The translations under genes were made by a program, and so were the position numbers. 64,000 nucleotides of DNA from Neoceratodus forsteri (taxonomy: Eukaryota > Chordata > Ceratodontiformes > Ceratodontidae), in assembly GCA_016271365.2 (NCBI GenBank), contig CM057458.1, positions 200,976,501 to 201,040,500 on the forward strand, given 5' to 3'. The notes under the pieces are model-generated. The model was not told the DNA's origin, ran no database searches, and saw nothing but the letters and a program-made list of their open reading frames with translations. Shown piece by piece: positions 44,440-55,310 of the stretch (position 1 is the stretch's first letter; each line of letters starts with the position of its first letter).

Positions 44440-45599
44440 TCCCACACAAAAGATGAATATACAAGTTAGCCAGCCTGGGAGTGGGTCCCAAGATGACAGC
44501 CTGGGTAAAGAATTTGCTGGAGAATAGGACACAGAGAGTAATAGTAAATGGAGTCCACTCTGAAGAAAGAGGGGTTACTAGTGGGGTACCGCAGGGTTCA
44601 GTATTAGGACCGGTCCTCTTCAATGTCTTTATAAATGACATTGCAGAAGGACTGGAAGGAAAAGTATGTCTCTTTGCAGATGACACAAAGATCTGCAACA
44701 GAGTTGATGCACAAGGTGGGGTGGAAAGGATGAGAAGGGACTTGGCAAGGTTAGAGGAATGGTGAGAATGTATGGCAGCTTAGATTCAATGCTAAGAAGT
44801 GCAGGTAATGCACCTGGGAAACAAAACCCAGGGAAGAGTACACAATGGGGGTGAGATACTAACAACAACAAAAATGGAAAGGGACCTGGGGTAGTCATAT
44901 CAGATGACCTAAAGGTGGGCAAGCAATGTGAGAGGGCAGTAAGGAGGGCTGGGGATATTGGGATGCATAGGGAGAGGCATTACCAGTAGAAAACAGGAAG
45001 TTATTATCACTCTGTACAGACAGCTGGTGAGACCCCATCTGGAGTACTGCATGCAGTTCTGGAGACCCAATCTCCGCAAAGACATAGACAGGATGGAAGC
45101 TGTCCAGAGGAGGGCACTAAAATGGTGAGGGTCTGCACCGGAAGACATATGAAGAGAGACTTAAGGAGCTTAATATGTATAGCCTCAAGAAAAGAGGGAG
45201 AGGGGGGACATGATAGAAACTTTCAAGTACCTCAAGGGAATCAACAAAGTCCAAGAGGGTAGCATCTTTCAAAAAAAGAGGTGCGCAAGAACAAGGGGAC
45301 ACAATTTGAAGATGGGGGGGGGCTCAGAGGTAATTTAAGGAAGTATTTTTTCACAGAGAGGGTTGTGGATGCATGGAACGGCCTTCCAGAGGAGGTTGTG
45401 GAGTCAAAAACAGTGGTGGAATTCAAGCATGCATGGGACAGTCATAAGGCAATTCTAGGGGTTGGGGGTAGGAAGAAGTAGGCTGCTGGTTAACTAGGAT
45501 CTGCAGCTTATCCATTAGGTAGGGAAATGGGCAGACTGGGTGGGCCAAGCGGTCCTATCTGCTATCAAATTCTATGTTTCTGTGTTTCTATGTCCCACA
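44440..45599 (+). mobile_element. CR1 copy J inserted in the left arm of the second palindrome
   Basis: 5'-truncated at the VPHKR codons of the RT and running to a TTTCTATG-type tail at about 45592. TCCCACA at 44440-44446 and again at 45593-45599 fits a 7-bp target duplication; the uninterrupted opposite arm has one TCCCAC at the same place. The left copy overlaps CR1's own sequence (CAGTCCCACAC), so the junction probably used microhomology. Same subfamily as 'E'. Confidence 0.85.
44447..45481 (+). pseudogene. CR1 copy J reverse transcriptase remnant
   Basis: 44481-44765 reads [20 protein letters not shown], then VLFNVFINDIAEGL and FADDTKICNRVD (catalytic box intact). The frame ends at a stop near 44766; later pieces (VRPHLEYCMQFWRPNLRKD region near 45030, and 45281-45481 with VVEFKHAWDSHKAIL) complete the 3' coding part. 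Single-base deletions are common. Confidence 0.87.
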
Positions 45600-47107
45600 A
45601 GGACTTGTGATCTCTATGTTAAAGGGGGAATATTGGTTTTTGAAAGGATTCTCCAAGATGTTAGTATTTGAGCCTACTGGTATGTTAAAGATGGGGATGA
45701 TGAAAGTAGAGGGGCACTAATACCTGGTGGTACATACCTGTGCTGATGTGTGCTAGGAACCTATCTGGGGGTTTGACCTTTTAACCTCCCCTCTTCCCAT
45801 CCGCTTTCCCCATGGTTAAAATTACATGACCATCCCACGGTCACATTATTCTTTTCACAATCACTTTCAGCTATACTGCACAATTCTTAGTTTCCCACAC
45901 TGACACAATAGTTATTTATCATAAACAAGTCACAAGCTCCACTTCACTGTTTAATACTAGCAGAATTCCCCCCCTCCTCATATCCTTTTTTCTCCCCTCC
46001 GATAGGTTCCTAGCACACATCAGCCCAGGTATGTACCATCAGGTATTAGTGCCCCTCTACTTTCATCATCGCCACCTTTAACATACCAGTAGGCTCAAAC
46101 ACTAACATCTTGGAGAATTCTTTCAAAAACCAATATTTCCCCTTTAACATAGAGATCACAAGCCCTAGTGGGACATCCGAGACAATTTAATTACTTTAAT
46201 GTTATAGGTCTATGAGTGACATGTATTTTGTAATGAAACTTTTTATTGATACTGATGATATAATGCCAATAGCTTTTGAGCATTGATTAACATAAATGGT
46301 ACTGCAGAAACTGCTGAAGACAAGGGGGACTTCCTAGATGGACACCACTGTGTCTTGGGAGGTTTCAGTTATTTGACCAGGCTGCCCAGGGTGACATCAT
46401 TCATGATGTAGTCACAATCTCGAGCATGTGCACCCAGTGGCCTGGTCCCTTCTTTAATACCTCGAGGAGAAGGTTCTGAGTTAAAACACAACAACGTGGA
46501 AAGCTAATGGTGATGAGTTAAATTGGGCGAGCATGCTGTAAGAGATAAGCCTTTTTTACATTAGTGAATCCAAATCAGAAATGGAAGGAGAGAGATAAAA
46601 CCCTTAGAGAAAATAATACAAGACATTATGGTTTAATTAAGACCTTGTTTTGAAAAAAAGTTAAGGAACTTAAAACAAGCATTTCTTTTACTCTTTACCA
46701 GCAAAATGAACAGTGAGAGGGAACTGTCTGATCTACCTATGATAAACCACTACATATAAAGTCCCAGGTAAATGTTTTTGGGAACTTTCTATATGAATAC
46801 AATGTGTTAAAAACTGAGAATAGAAAATGGTTGAACTTTTTACCAGAATAACAAACAAGCTCAATTCTATCTTTCAAACTTAAACAAGGTTAACAGCATG
46901 TCTCAAAGCCCACTCCCCCATTCATGCTGAATTAGAAGATTTAGCACTAAGTGCTACAATGCAATTTAAGTAGGTCTGTTCCCCCTGTGAATATTAATAC
47001 AATAGAGGCCTATGAAATATATATCATTTTTTGAGCGCCATTTACTTTACAAAAATTGAAATAAGGAGGACACGGATGGTGTTCTAATGAATTTTATTTA
47101 TTTATTA

Positions 47108-47112
47108 CAGAA
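47108..47112. repeat. LTR element target duplication, left (CAGAA)
   Basis: CAGAA directly precedes the TG of the 5' LTR and recurs at 50547-50551 after the CA of the 3' LTR. Confidence 0.8.
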
Positions 47113-47940
47113 TGTGACTGGGAGCTCCTGCCACTCTTGAGGACTGACCTTTTCATAACCTATAAGTTGGCCACCCATGAGCACTCCTCCCTTTCTTGGA
47201 CTATGCTATGGTGTCCTCCTTAATTTTCCTTTTCCCTTCAGTCCTTGTACAGGGAGGTTATTGTGGTGCCCCCCAGATGTATGTAAAACAGGTTGTGTTA
47301 ATCATTGTTGGATTTAGTATGTAATAGCACTATGTCATAATATACCTTATGTGCATGAAACCTGTAAATGTTGAAAATACTATGGCACTAAGTGTTTTTG
47401 ATAAAGGTAAAAAGTACTAGTTGACTGTATTATAAAAAATAAGTTAGTTATGCTATTTAAAATGCATGTATATTGCTGTAAACTGAGACAATCTGAAATG
47501 TCATGTTGATTTGCATATACCCCATGATGCTTTGCATTATGGAAGTATGTATGATGTTGTATTTCTTTGAAACTTGATTTGTTGCCAGTGCCCTTTGGGG
47601 TAACCCTTATTTCAGTGATTCTGCAATCAGGTTCTTTGTTTATAGCTTGTTTTGTTTTTTTTTCCTTTTTGATTCCCTACTACGCAAGCAAATGGGTCTT
47701 GCATAGGGATGGTCACTACATCTCAACTAGTGAATTGGATCAGACATCAGTGTCAGTAGGTGCTGGCTAAGTGCAGAGAAAGGACATCCATAGTCTATTG
47801 CTGCAAACTGATGTACTAAAGAAGGAATATGGCATTGCAGAAGCTTCTTTCTTTTATTTCGAATAAACATCACACAGAGATTATGTGTTGAACCTGAAGT
47901 TTGGTGTCTGGTCCATCTATTATCCCACAGACCCTCCACT
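47113..47940 (+). repeat. 5' LTR
   Basis: 828 bp. Begins TGTGACTGGGAGCTCC and ends CCCTCCACT, the last base changed from the CA expected. A polyadenylation signal AATAAA lies in TTTCGAATAAACATC near 47862. Confidence 0.85.
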
Positions 47941-49673
47941 GACTTGGTTCCAGAAGTGGGATAACTTGCTGGAAGTGTCTGGACTGGCCAAAGAGGGATG
48001 TTTTCTGGTGGATATCGCCCAGATATCCCAGGTGGACCAATGCACCAGGAGCTGTCGGAGAAGAAAAGTCCGTGGAGTTCAGCCCAGAACTATGGCTGAC
48101 AGATGGAGAGAAACTGCTGCCTGGACTGGACTTGGGAGATTGGAGGAAGGCTAAGCCTGAAGACAATGAAGAGATGCAGGTTGAGGCAGACTGGAGGTGT
48201 GAGAGACAACACCCAGGAGGTGGAGGCCCTGATGAGGATGATCCACTGGACGAGTGGGCAATGGCTGGTGGCAGACTGACTATGCAGAGAGGTGTAACAG
48301 TGGTGCTAGGTGCTTGAGAGGTTCCTGCTGGAGAGGTTGGACAAAAAGTTGGAGGATTTTTCATGGGCTCAGTTTGAGGAGGACCCACTGACTGAGCAGG
48401 ATATTCCTTTGTTCCTAGGATGTTACCAGTTGGAGGTCAGAGATGCAAGTATGGGACTTGAATGTGAGACCCAAGTTAAGACTGTGCCTAGTGCTATTGT
48501 GCTGGGGTTGAAAACTCCAAGTAAGCAAGAAGAAGCCTATGAGGCTGAAGAGATGTTTCTTGTATTGATGTAGTTAACTCTATTAACAGTATTGACTGGT
48601 GTATACTGCATGCTAAAAATACTAATATTGTCAAACTGTTACAGTATGTTAAAGTTAAGGGGGGTAGAGATCATTTAAAAAATTGTCACCCTTGGAAAAA
48701 GGGAAACTCTCATATAGGTTACAAGGTATTAGATGGTAACAGATGGCTGAAAATAGCACAGTGAATAAAAGGATGTTTACTAAGACACCCCAGAGTTAAA
48801 AAGTTTAGGAACCTGCTGTTTAACATTGCAGAGTATTCAGCATGGGAGGTTCCTTGTCTTCCTGTAGGTTTCTATAGAAACCTGCCAGGGGATAAGATGA
48901 CCAAGGATTTGGGGTCATAGGTTATAAATGGTTGAAATAGGAGAGTAGAAACTATTATTGCTCCTACCATATTCCTGCAGACACTTTGTGTAAGACAGAG
49001 GGGTCAAGTTAGTTGCAGGCAAGGCCAGATGTGACTCTGCAGTAGTCCCATTCAGTAGGCAAAAGTGTAGCATATTTGGTCGGGGGAGGGCCTATTGTCA
49101 AAGAAAGAGGTACCCAAGGGCAGACAAGGAGTCTGAGGTGGTACATGTGTTTTATTCTTTTCTGAGTGAAAACCTACAAAGGAGAAATGGGTGGAAAATG
49201 GATTGGAATCTGTATTGGGGTAACACCTGGAGTGTATACCCTCAGGTGTCTATATCTGTAAAAAGTGAAATGAATCAAGAGTCATAGTGGGTTTATGTAG
49301 AGGAGTTGAACCTAGGAATGGGTCCCTACTTAAAACTGACTTGTCTGGTGGGGTTGGAGCAGGTAGTTACTCATCCAAGAGAAAGTCTTTCTATGGTACT
49401 GGACTTTACAGCTGTCCAGATTTTTGGTTAAGAAATATGATGGCCTTTCCCTAAAATGAGATGGGAAGGTAGCGTTAGTCTCTGTTGAGGAATTAGTTTA
49501 TGCCTCAGGGTAAAGAATGATGATATCCACCATGTTTATGATAGAATGTTCATTGTTAATAGGGACCCTGAGACAGAGCTTCTGAAGCTGGATGGCAGAA
49601 ACTTCATCCATTCCTGGGCCAGGAAGGTGGTAAGCAGTCTGCGATAATTTCTTCCCTCTTAAGGTGGGGGATA
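47941..49673 (+). other. Internal region of the LTR element, no recognised domain
   Basis: Short frames at 47885-48154 and 48310-48573 (LERLDKKLEDFSWAQFEEDP) could be decayed gag-like coding sequence, but I see no zinc knuckle, protease or polymerase motif. The second frame is acidic. Confidence 0.4.
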
Positions 49674-50546
49674 TGTGACTGGGAGCTCCTGCCACTCTTG
49701 AGGACCCACCTTTTCTTAAATCTGTTGCAACAGTTATTCTATTTCTTAGTCTGTTCTACCTTTGCTATTTCTAATCCATAAGGTTGGCCACCTATGGGCA
49801 CCCCCTCCCCTTTCTTGACTATGCTATGGTGTCCTCTTTAACTTTCCTTTTCCCTCTCAGGTCCTCATAGAGGGAGGTTATTATGGTGACCCCTATATGT
49901 ATGTAAAACAGGTTGTGTTAATCATTGTTGGATTTAGTATGCAATAGCACTATGTCATAATATACCTTATGTGCATGAAACCTGTAAATGTTGAAAATAC
50001 TATGGCACTAAGTGTTTTTGATAAAGGTAAAAAGTACTAGTTGACTGTATTATAAAAATTAAGTTAGTTATGCTATTTAAAATGCATGTGTATTGCTGTA
50101 AACTGAGACAATCTGAAATGTCATGTTGATTTGCATATATCCCATGATGCTTTGCATTATGGAAGTATGTATGATGTTGTATTTCTTTGAAACTTGATTT
50201 GTTGCCAATGCCCTTTGGGTTAACCCTTCTTTCATTGATTCTGCATTGAGATTCTTTGTTTATAGCTTGTTTTGTTTTTTTCTTTTTGAGCCCCCACTGT
50301 GCAAGCAAATGGGGTGGTCGCTACATCTCAACTAGTGAAACTGGATCAGAGATCAGTGTCAGTAGGTGCTGGCTAAGTACAGAGAAAGGACATTCATAGT
50401 CTGTTGCTGCAAACTGATGTACTGAAGAAGGAATATGTCATTGCAGAAGCTTATTTCTTGTATTTTGAATAAATATCACACAGAGACTGTGTGTTGAACC
50501 TAAAGTTTGGTGTCTGATCCATCTGTTATTCCACAACCCCTCCACA
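49674..50546 (+). repeat. 3' LTR
   Basis: 873 bp, TG...CA ends intact, AATAAA at about 50468. It differs from the 5' LTR by scattered substitutions and by extra bases near 49715-49780 (a TTTGCTATTTC segment absent upstream). Confidence 0.85.
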
Positions 50547-50954
50547 CAGAAATAAATGGATACAAATGTTTAAATAACATAAATCCAAACAAATGAAAGT
50601 AAAGTTTTCAGAATAAGTTTGAATACTAAGATGCTTATTGTCTGATGAAGGAACATAGAGCTCTGAAACATTACTGAAAAATATTGGAGCACATGATAAA
50701 ATAAAAAAGAAAACAAAGAATAAAAAGAATAAAAAGAAATGAGAAGATTTACAATGGTTTTTGTACATATTTTTTTGGATTGCATGAGAACCTTTTGTTG
50801 ACTTTGGATTTGCCTATTCCGTATATTCTCACTTCTCCCCCCGCCTCCATTATTGGCGTCATAGTGAAAAAAAATGTAAAAGTTTTCTTTGTAATACAAA
50901 GAGAAACCCTGTGAGCCAATTTGGTGGAGTAGTGTGTGTAAATCCTGCAACAGA

Positions 50955-52195
50955 CATGTCAGACAAAGCTGGTTGATTTATTTGACTGGGTGACAAAGGA
51001 AGTAAATCAGGGTGAGGCAGTGGATGTCACCTACCTTGATTTCAGCAAAGCCTTTGACACTGTCCCACATAGGATGCTGATAAACAAGCTGGGTAGGCTG
51101 GGCATGGGGGATAGGGTGGTAAACTGGGTTAGAAACTGGCTAGCAATCAGGAGGCAGAGGGTGGTGGTAAATGGGGTGGTGTCTGGGGAGGGGGTGACCA
51201 GTAGAGTGCCTCAGGGATCAGTCCTGGGGCCAGTCCTGTTCAATGTCTTCATTAGCGACATTGCAGATGGACTGGAGGAAAAGGTCTGCCTGTTTGCAGA
51301 TGACACCAAGATCTGTAATAAAGTGGATACCCCAGAGGGGGTGGAGAAAATGAGGAGGTACCTGGGGAAGCTTCACAAATGTTCTGAGGACTGGCAAATA
51401 AAGTTTAATTCAAAGAAGTGCACAGTTTTGCACCTGGGACACAGAAACCCTGGGGAAAGCTACAGGATGGGGGGGTGCTGACAGTCAAAAAGGAGGAAAG
51501 GGACATGGGGGTTATTATTTAAGATGATCTGAAAATGTAGAAGCAGAATACTATGGCAGCTGGGAGGGTCAGTGGCATGCTGGGGTGCACAGGCAGGGGT
51601 ATCACCAGCAGAAGGAGGGAGGTAGTGAAGCCATTATATAAAACCATGGTCAGGCCTCACATGGAGTACTGTGTGCAGTTCTGGAGGCTGCACCTTCGTA
51701 AGGAGATTAACAGGCTGGAGATGGTCCAGAGAAGGGTGACTAAGATGGTACAGGGCTTGCAACACAAGACTTATGAGGAGAGATTAAGGGACCTCAATAT
51801 GCACCCACTGGAAGAGAGGAGGGAAAGAGGAAACATGATAGAAACATTTAAGTGTCTGAAGGGTATAAACAAAGTGCAGGGGGGAGACATTTTCCATTAC
51901 AGGAGGAGCACAGGAATGAGAGGGCATAACATGAAATTGGAAGGTGGGAGGTTAAGAGGGAATGTGAGGAAGTCCTTCTTCACAGAGAGGGTGGTGGACA
52001 CATGGAATGGTCTGCCTCAGGAGGTGGTGGAAGCGAGCACTGTGGATGAATTCAAACATGCTTGGGACAGACATAGGGGAACCATAGAGGTACATCTGCG
52101 GGTGGGTTGAAAGCAGTAATCCAGTACAGGTGCTTATGGGCAGACTAGGTGGGCCAGGTGGGCCTTATCTGCTGATAATTTCTATGTTTCTATGA
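50955..52195 (+). mobile_element. CR1 copy K, 3' part
   Basis: 5'-truncated at RT block SCQTKLVDLFDWVTKEVNQG and ending TTTCTATGTTTCTATG at about 52194. CAAC flanks both edges (50949-50952 and about 52196-52199) and may be a short target duplication. Same subfamily as 'G' and better preserved. Confidence 0.9.
50990..52110 (+). pseudogene. CR1 copy K reverse transcriptase, two long frames
   Basis: 50990-51481 (163 codons): [38 protein letters not shown] (Gly changed to Arg in SGVPQG) and FADDTKICNKVDT intact. 51553-52110 (185 codons): TMVRPHMEYCVQFWRLHLRK, VQRRVTKMVQGLQHKTYEER and FFTERVVDTWNGLPQEVVEA. A frame change between 51481 and 51553 separates them. The best preserved CR1 3' coding region of the window. 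Confidence 0.9.
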
Positions 52196-52288
52196 CAACT
52201 GCTAAAGATCCTAGTAATCAAATGTTTACTTTCTTTGACCCTAATTCATTTTAATTTTAATTTTTAATAACAGATTCATTTCATAATT

Positions 52289-52428
52289 GCAATAATGCAC
52301 TTCAGGGCATGTATAGTAGTGGGATTTACACACTTCTTGTGTGGTTAAAGTCACTTGGCTGCACCTCGTGACACACCACACAAGGCATGTGTAAATACCA
52401 CAACACATGCCATGTCTTGCATTATTGC
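52289..52428. mobile_element. Foldback MITE, ~140 bp
   Basis: Arms at 52289-52333 and 52389-52428 are inverted copies sharing GCAATAATGCA at the ends, then GGCATG and GTGTAAAT inward. It lies between CR1 K and the resumed Penelope arm. Confidence 0.65.
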
Positions 52429-52435
52429 TTAATTG

Positions 52436-52744
52436 ATGTCTGTTTTTTATAATAAGTTTCTGTATTGGTATTATCATTTTAATTTATGTCACATGATTTT
52501 GTGATGTCATGCTCACTATACTATTTAACTAGCACACGAAAGTGGTCATCCTTATTCCCCTTGAGCAAGTACCTGTGCAGGCATGAAACATGTTGGGGAC
52601 CTTTGTGGAGGCTATGTTGGGTTGCACCTAAAGCTTATTGCACTTGTTTGAAATGTAAGTAAACAAAATATCTTTATACTACATTTCTGTGGAGTTCAGC
52701 CACATTTTATGGGCGTGTGAGTGCAAGGTCTCCTGGTTTTTACT
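52436..52744 (+). repeat. Right inverted arm of the Penelope-like element, outer piece
   Basis: Resumes at TTAATTGATGTCTGTTTTTT and matches the reverse complement of 28447-28780, ending at GGTTTTTAC on both sides. It carries the hammerhead-like block near 52559-52592. Confidence 0.8.
52559..52592 (+). ncRNA. Degenerate hammerhead-like block in the Penelope arm
   Basis: CTTGAGCAAGTACCTGTGCA, then GGCATGAAACATG: the CTGATGA core has become CTTGAGC, the CCTG/CAGG hairpin fits stem II, and GAAAC is kept. The mirror block at about 28605-28640 (minus) has CTTGAGAAAAGTACC and lacks GAAA (has CAAAA). A decayed form is likely. Confidence 0.3.
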
Positions 52745-52809
52745 ATATCATTTTATACTACTGCACCACACTGTCTCTGAGCAACTTGCTGATTAAGTCC
52801 ACCACATAA

Positions 52810-52946
52810 TGATACTACAATCTCACCATTTTTAGAAGCTTGTGATGTCACTGAAAATAAAGCTGTGACTAACCACACTATAGTCAAGCACAGCTTGATC
52901 ATCAGTGACATCACGTGATTTTAAAAATGGTAACAGTGTAGTATCA
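52810..52946. mobile_element. Foldback MITE, ~137 bp
   Basis: 45-nt inverted arms, 38 positions matching by eye: TGATACTACA...CCATTTTTA...GTGATGTCACTGA (52810-52854) and the mirror (52902-52946). The right arm contains CACGTG. Confidence 0.75.
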
Positions 52947-53229
52947 AAATGGGGCATACTTACATATCTGTGGACTGCTGCCACATAAAGAGGAGCCAAA
53001 TACCTTCTTAAAAAAATCCTTTTCATGGTCCTTCAAACTAAAGATCCTTTTTATGGTCCTTCAAACTATGATGGACATGGTTCATGAATGTTCTCCTTTA
53101 ATTCATGTCCATATCTCTCAACCTCTTGGCATTAAAATGTGTAACTCTGGCCTTTAAAATGAGGAGCACACAGCCAAAATAAGTAGTGTACTTGAAGTTT
53201 AGAGAATAATAAGTTTAAGAGTAGTTGGT

Positions 53230-54396
53230 GTCACAATCGCACTCAGCAGGTCAGGCCCTCTGCTCCCACAGTGCCAGCCTCTGAGCCCAGTAATGTGAAC
53301 AGACAACAGACAGGGTAACCCTCCTGTCTGCTTTTGGGTCCGAATCACCTTTAGTTTCAAGTTCTGGGGGGGGGGGATTCAAACTGTGAACCTTATGCTA
53401 GCTTACCCAAAGTACAGGCTCAGATATGTACCCTCTTTGGGACTGCAGTATAATCTTTCAGCAGGGGCACCAAGCCTGGCTTCCAAAATGAACCCTTAAA
53501 ACTCTATAAAAGACCTTAGTTATATTCTTACCTTTTCCTAGTTCAGTAACACCATGAAGCTGTGTGAACAATTGTCAGACTTAATCACGTATATATCACA
53601 TGCAAAAAGAATTTGGAGACACACTCAGGCAGTATTTCAAATAAAGATTTTACTAAAAGATGATAAAAATATGAAAAATGTAAACACAGAACAATATATC
53701 AAAGAGCTCACAATCACATAAAAGAAAAACAAGGAAAACTACAAAACATAAACTCCTACCACAATACAATTAGACTTTTTCTATCTAATGTATTACCTCT
53801 GTCCAGTGCTTAAGTTATATCAGCGAACTCTGTTTCTCTTGGGTCCCAAAATGATATGTCATATTCCTTAGTTACAAGGATACATTTCAACTCCATCTCC
53901 CCACCCCCTTGGTGAGTCATCTAGCTCCTCCTTTTTAGAATTAAAAAAATACAAACAATGATTTCCTGTCAGGAGATATATTAAATAAGGTGACATCAGC
54001 AAAAATTCCACTTCCTAAATATGACTCCTTAATTAAACATTTTCTCTTTGATTTGGTGTACTTCTTATTCCCAATGCATATCAAAGGGTTTTACAATGTT
54101 TAGCACCATGGTGGTATAAAATGTTCTTCCTATAGGAATCATAAAACTTTACGAGCCCTATATCCTGGCAGCTGGGTCAATTCTAATTAAGACAGAAAAA
54201 CAGGAGACCCTTCATTAAGTCTCTCTGGTCTTCTAATTACCTCCTGGTTTCGGGTCACTTGTCACTGTAGCTTCACTGAAACCTGGGGGAGGGGACCCAT
54301 AAGCACAGGCTGTCTTATGTGAGACAATCACCTACTATATTTTTGATATTACAAATATCATATAACAATCATAACCAGGTGGCCAAGCGTCACAGT
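53230..54396 (+). mobile_element. Possible solo LTR
   Basis: The segment starts TGTCACAATCGC and ends AAGCGTCACA. It has TATAAAAGAC near 53504 and CAAATAAAG near 53638, in the order expected for promoter then polyadenylation signal. Flanks GTTGG and GTGGG would be an imperfect 5-bp duplication. There is no partner LTR and no ORF. This is a weak call. Confidence 0.3.
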
Positions 54397-54930
54397 GGGT
54401 AATATATATCAAGGGTGAAGGACTGTTAGTATCAAGATAGTTTACATTTTTAGTAGTTTAAATGGCCAGCAAATACTCTAATATTATGAGGAACATCCAG
54501 TAAATCTTCATGGAACAAGAATAAGTTGGTGTATAAAATTCATAGTGCTTTACAAACTGTATATCACTTGAAAGCAATACCATGTCCTGTGATCCAGTTC
54601 TGCTGGTCCAGTGCTCCCCTCCTCACTCAGTCCCCATGTACTGTAATGCCTGGTGTCCAGTGAAAGCCTCACAGTCCCCGATTTCCACCAAAGTAGAGGC
54701 ACAATGATCTCACTGTCCTGTCAGCACTATAGTTTTCAGCTGCAGAATAGCTACACCCCCACTGTCAGTCAGTGATAGATTCACAGGCAATGGTGTTGCT
54801 AGTGTTGCAAACCTCTGCAACAAGGTTTTTCAAGGGTAGCCATGTATTAAAAGTGGTCCTGCAGGCTTGATAAATTCTGTTCCTTTGAAAGGAAACTGAA
54901 TAGTTTGAATCTGGTTATCTTTATTGATTA
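54397..54930. other. No recognised feature
   Basis: Unique-looking sequence without ORFs or repeats that I can support. Confidence 0.4.
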
Positions 54931-54932
54931 TG

Positions 54933-55300
54933 TAATCCACCACAGAAAAAGCTGACATTTCTTGGGACTGTTTGCCCACTTTATCAAGGACCCAAAACAG
55001 TGGTAACTATACTAATAATATGTCAGTACTTTCCCTATTTCAGGTGTATTCACATTTGCTTTAGTTCCTAAGCCTAATGTAGACTTCCTTGGCCCATCTG
55101 GGAAGTTTCTTAATTCATGATGCCCTCTGAGCTTTATGTTATTTAAAACTGTCCTGCACCAGAGGTGCCAACTCCTGTGCCTCTATGACACTTTTATGTA
55201 ACATAAAGCCCTGAGGGTATCATAAATTATGGAAGCATTAGGGCCTGGAAAAAGTGGGTAACAATTCTCACAAAACATCAGCTTTTTCTGTGGTGGATTA
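54933..55300. mobile_element. MITE with perfect 23-bp inverted ends
   Basis: TAATCCACCACAGAAAAAGC continuing to CTGA at 54933-54955, and its exact reverse complement at 55278-55300. 368 bp, no ORF. A second inner pairing (CCCACTTT against AAAGTGGG-type) extends the foldback. Confidence 0.75.
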
Positions 55301-55310
55301 TGTAACATCA

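Larger units (their letters stand above)
47113..50546 (+). mobile_element. Non-autonomous LTR retrotransposon
   Basis: Two similar long repeats (47113-47940 and 49674-50546) flank a 1.73-kb internal region. The 3' LTR runs TGTGACTGGG...CCTCCACA and the element is flanked by CAGAA on both sides, a 5-bp target duplication. A primer-binding-like TTGGTTCCAGAAGTGGG follows the 5' LTR at 47944, and a polypurine tract AAGGTGGGGGAT precedes the 3' LTR. The internal part has no recognisable gag, protease, RT or integrase, so it must have used another element's proteins. It sits in the right arm of the second palindrome. Confidence 0.85.
43240..50811. mobile_element. Second large palindrome (non-autonomous, hammerhead-like arms)
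   Basis: Left arm 43240-44439 plus 45600-45780, right arm 46000-47112 plus 50552-50811, ~220-bp loop at 45780-46000. Matching blocks include AACAAAAGGTTCTC/GAGAACCTTTTGTT, ATTAGAACACCATCCGTGTC, AACTCAGAACCTTCTCCTC and ATAGGTTCCTAGCACACATC. The left arm carries CR1 'J' and the right arm an LTR element. No ORF remains. It lies inside the right arm of the Penelope-like element and may be a deletion derivative of a related element. Confidence 0.75.
28447..52744 (+). mobile_element. Penelope-like element with long inverted arms, heavily interrupted
   Basis: The core (39481-42340) codes a Penelope-type RT and GIY-YIG nuclease on the plus strand. It is flanked by inverted arms: left pieces 28447-28928 and 38829-39480, right pieces 42341-43184 and 52436-52744, each totalling about 1.15 kb. 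The left arm is opened by 9.9 kb of CR1/L2 insertions and the right arm by 9.25 kb holding a second palindrome, a CR1 and a MITE. Sequence continuity across each gap is visible by comparison with the opposite arm. Repeats in various orientations are known around Penelope-like elements. Confidence 0.75.

Noticed and set aside
53230..54396. Firm call of an endogenous retroviral LTR
   Set aside because: No partner LTR or internal genes and only an imperfect flanking duplication; kept as a weak solo-LTR call.
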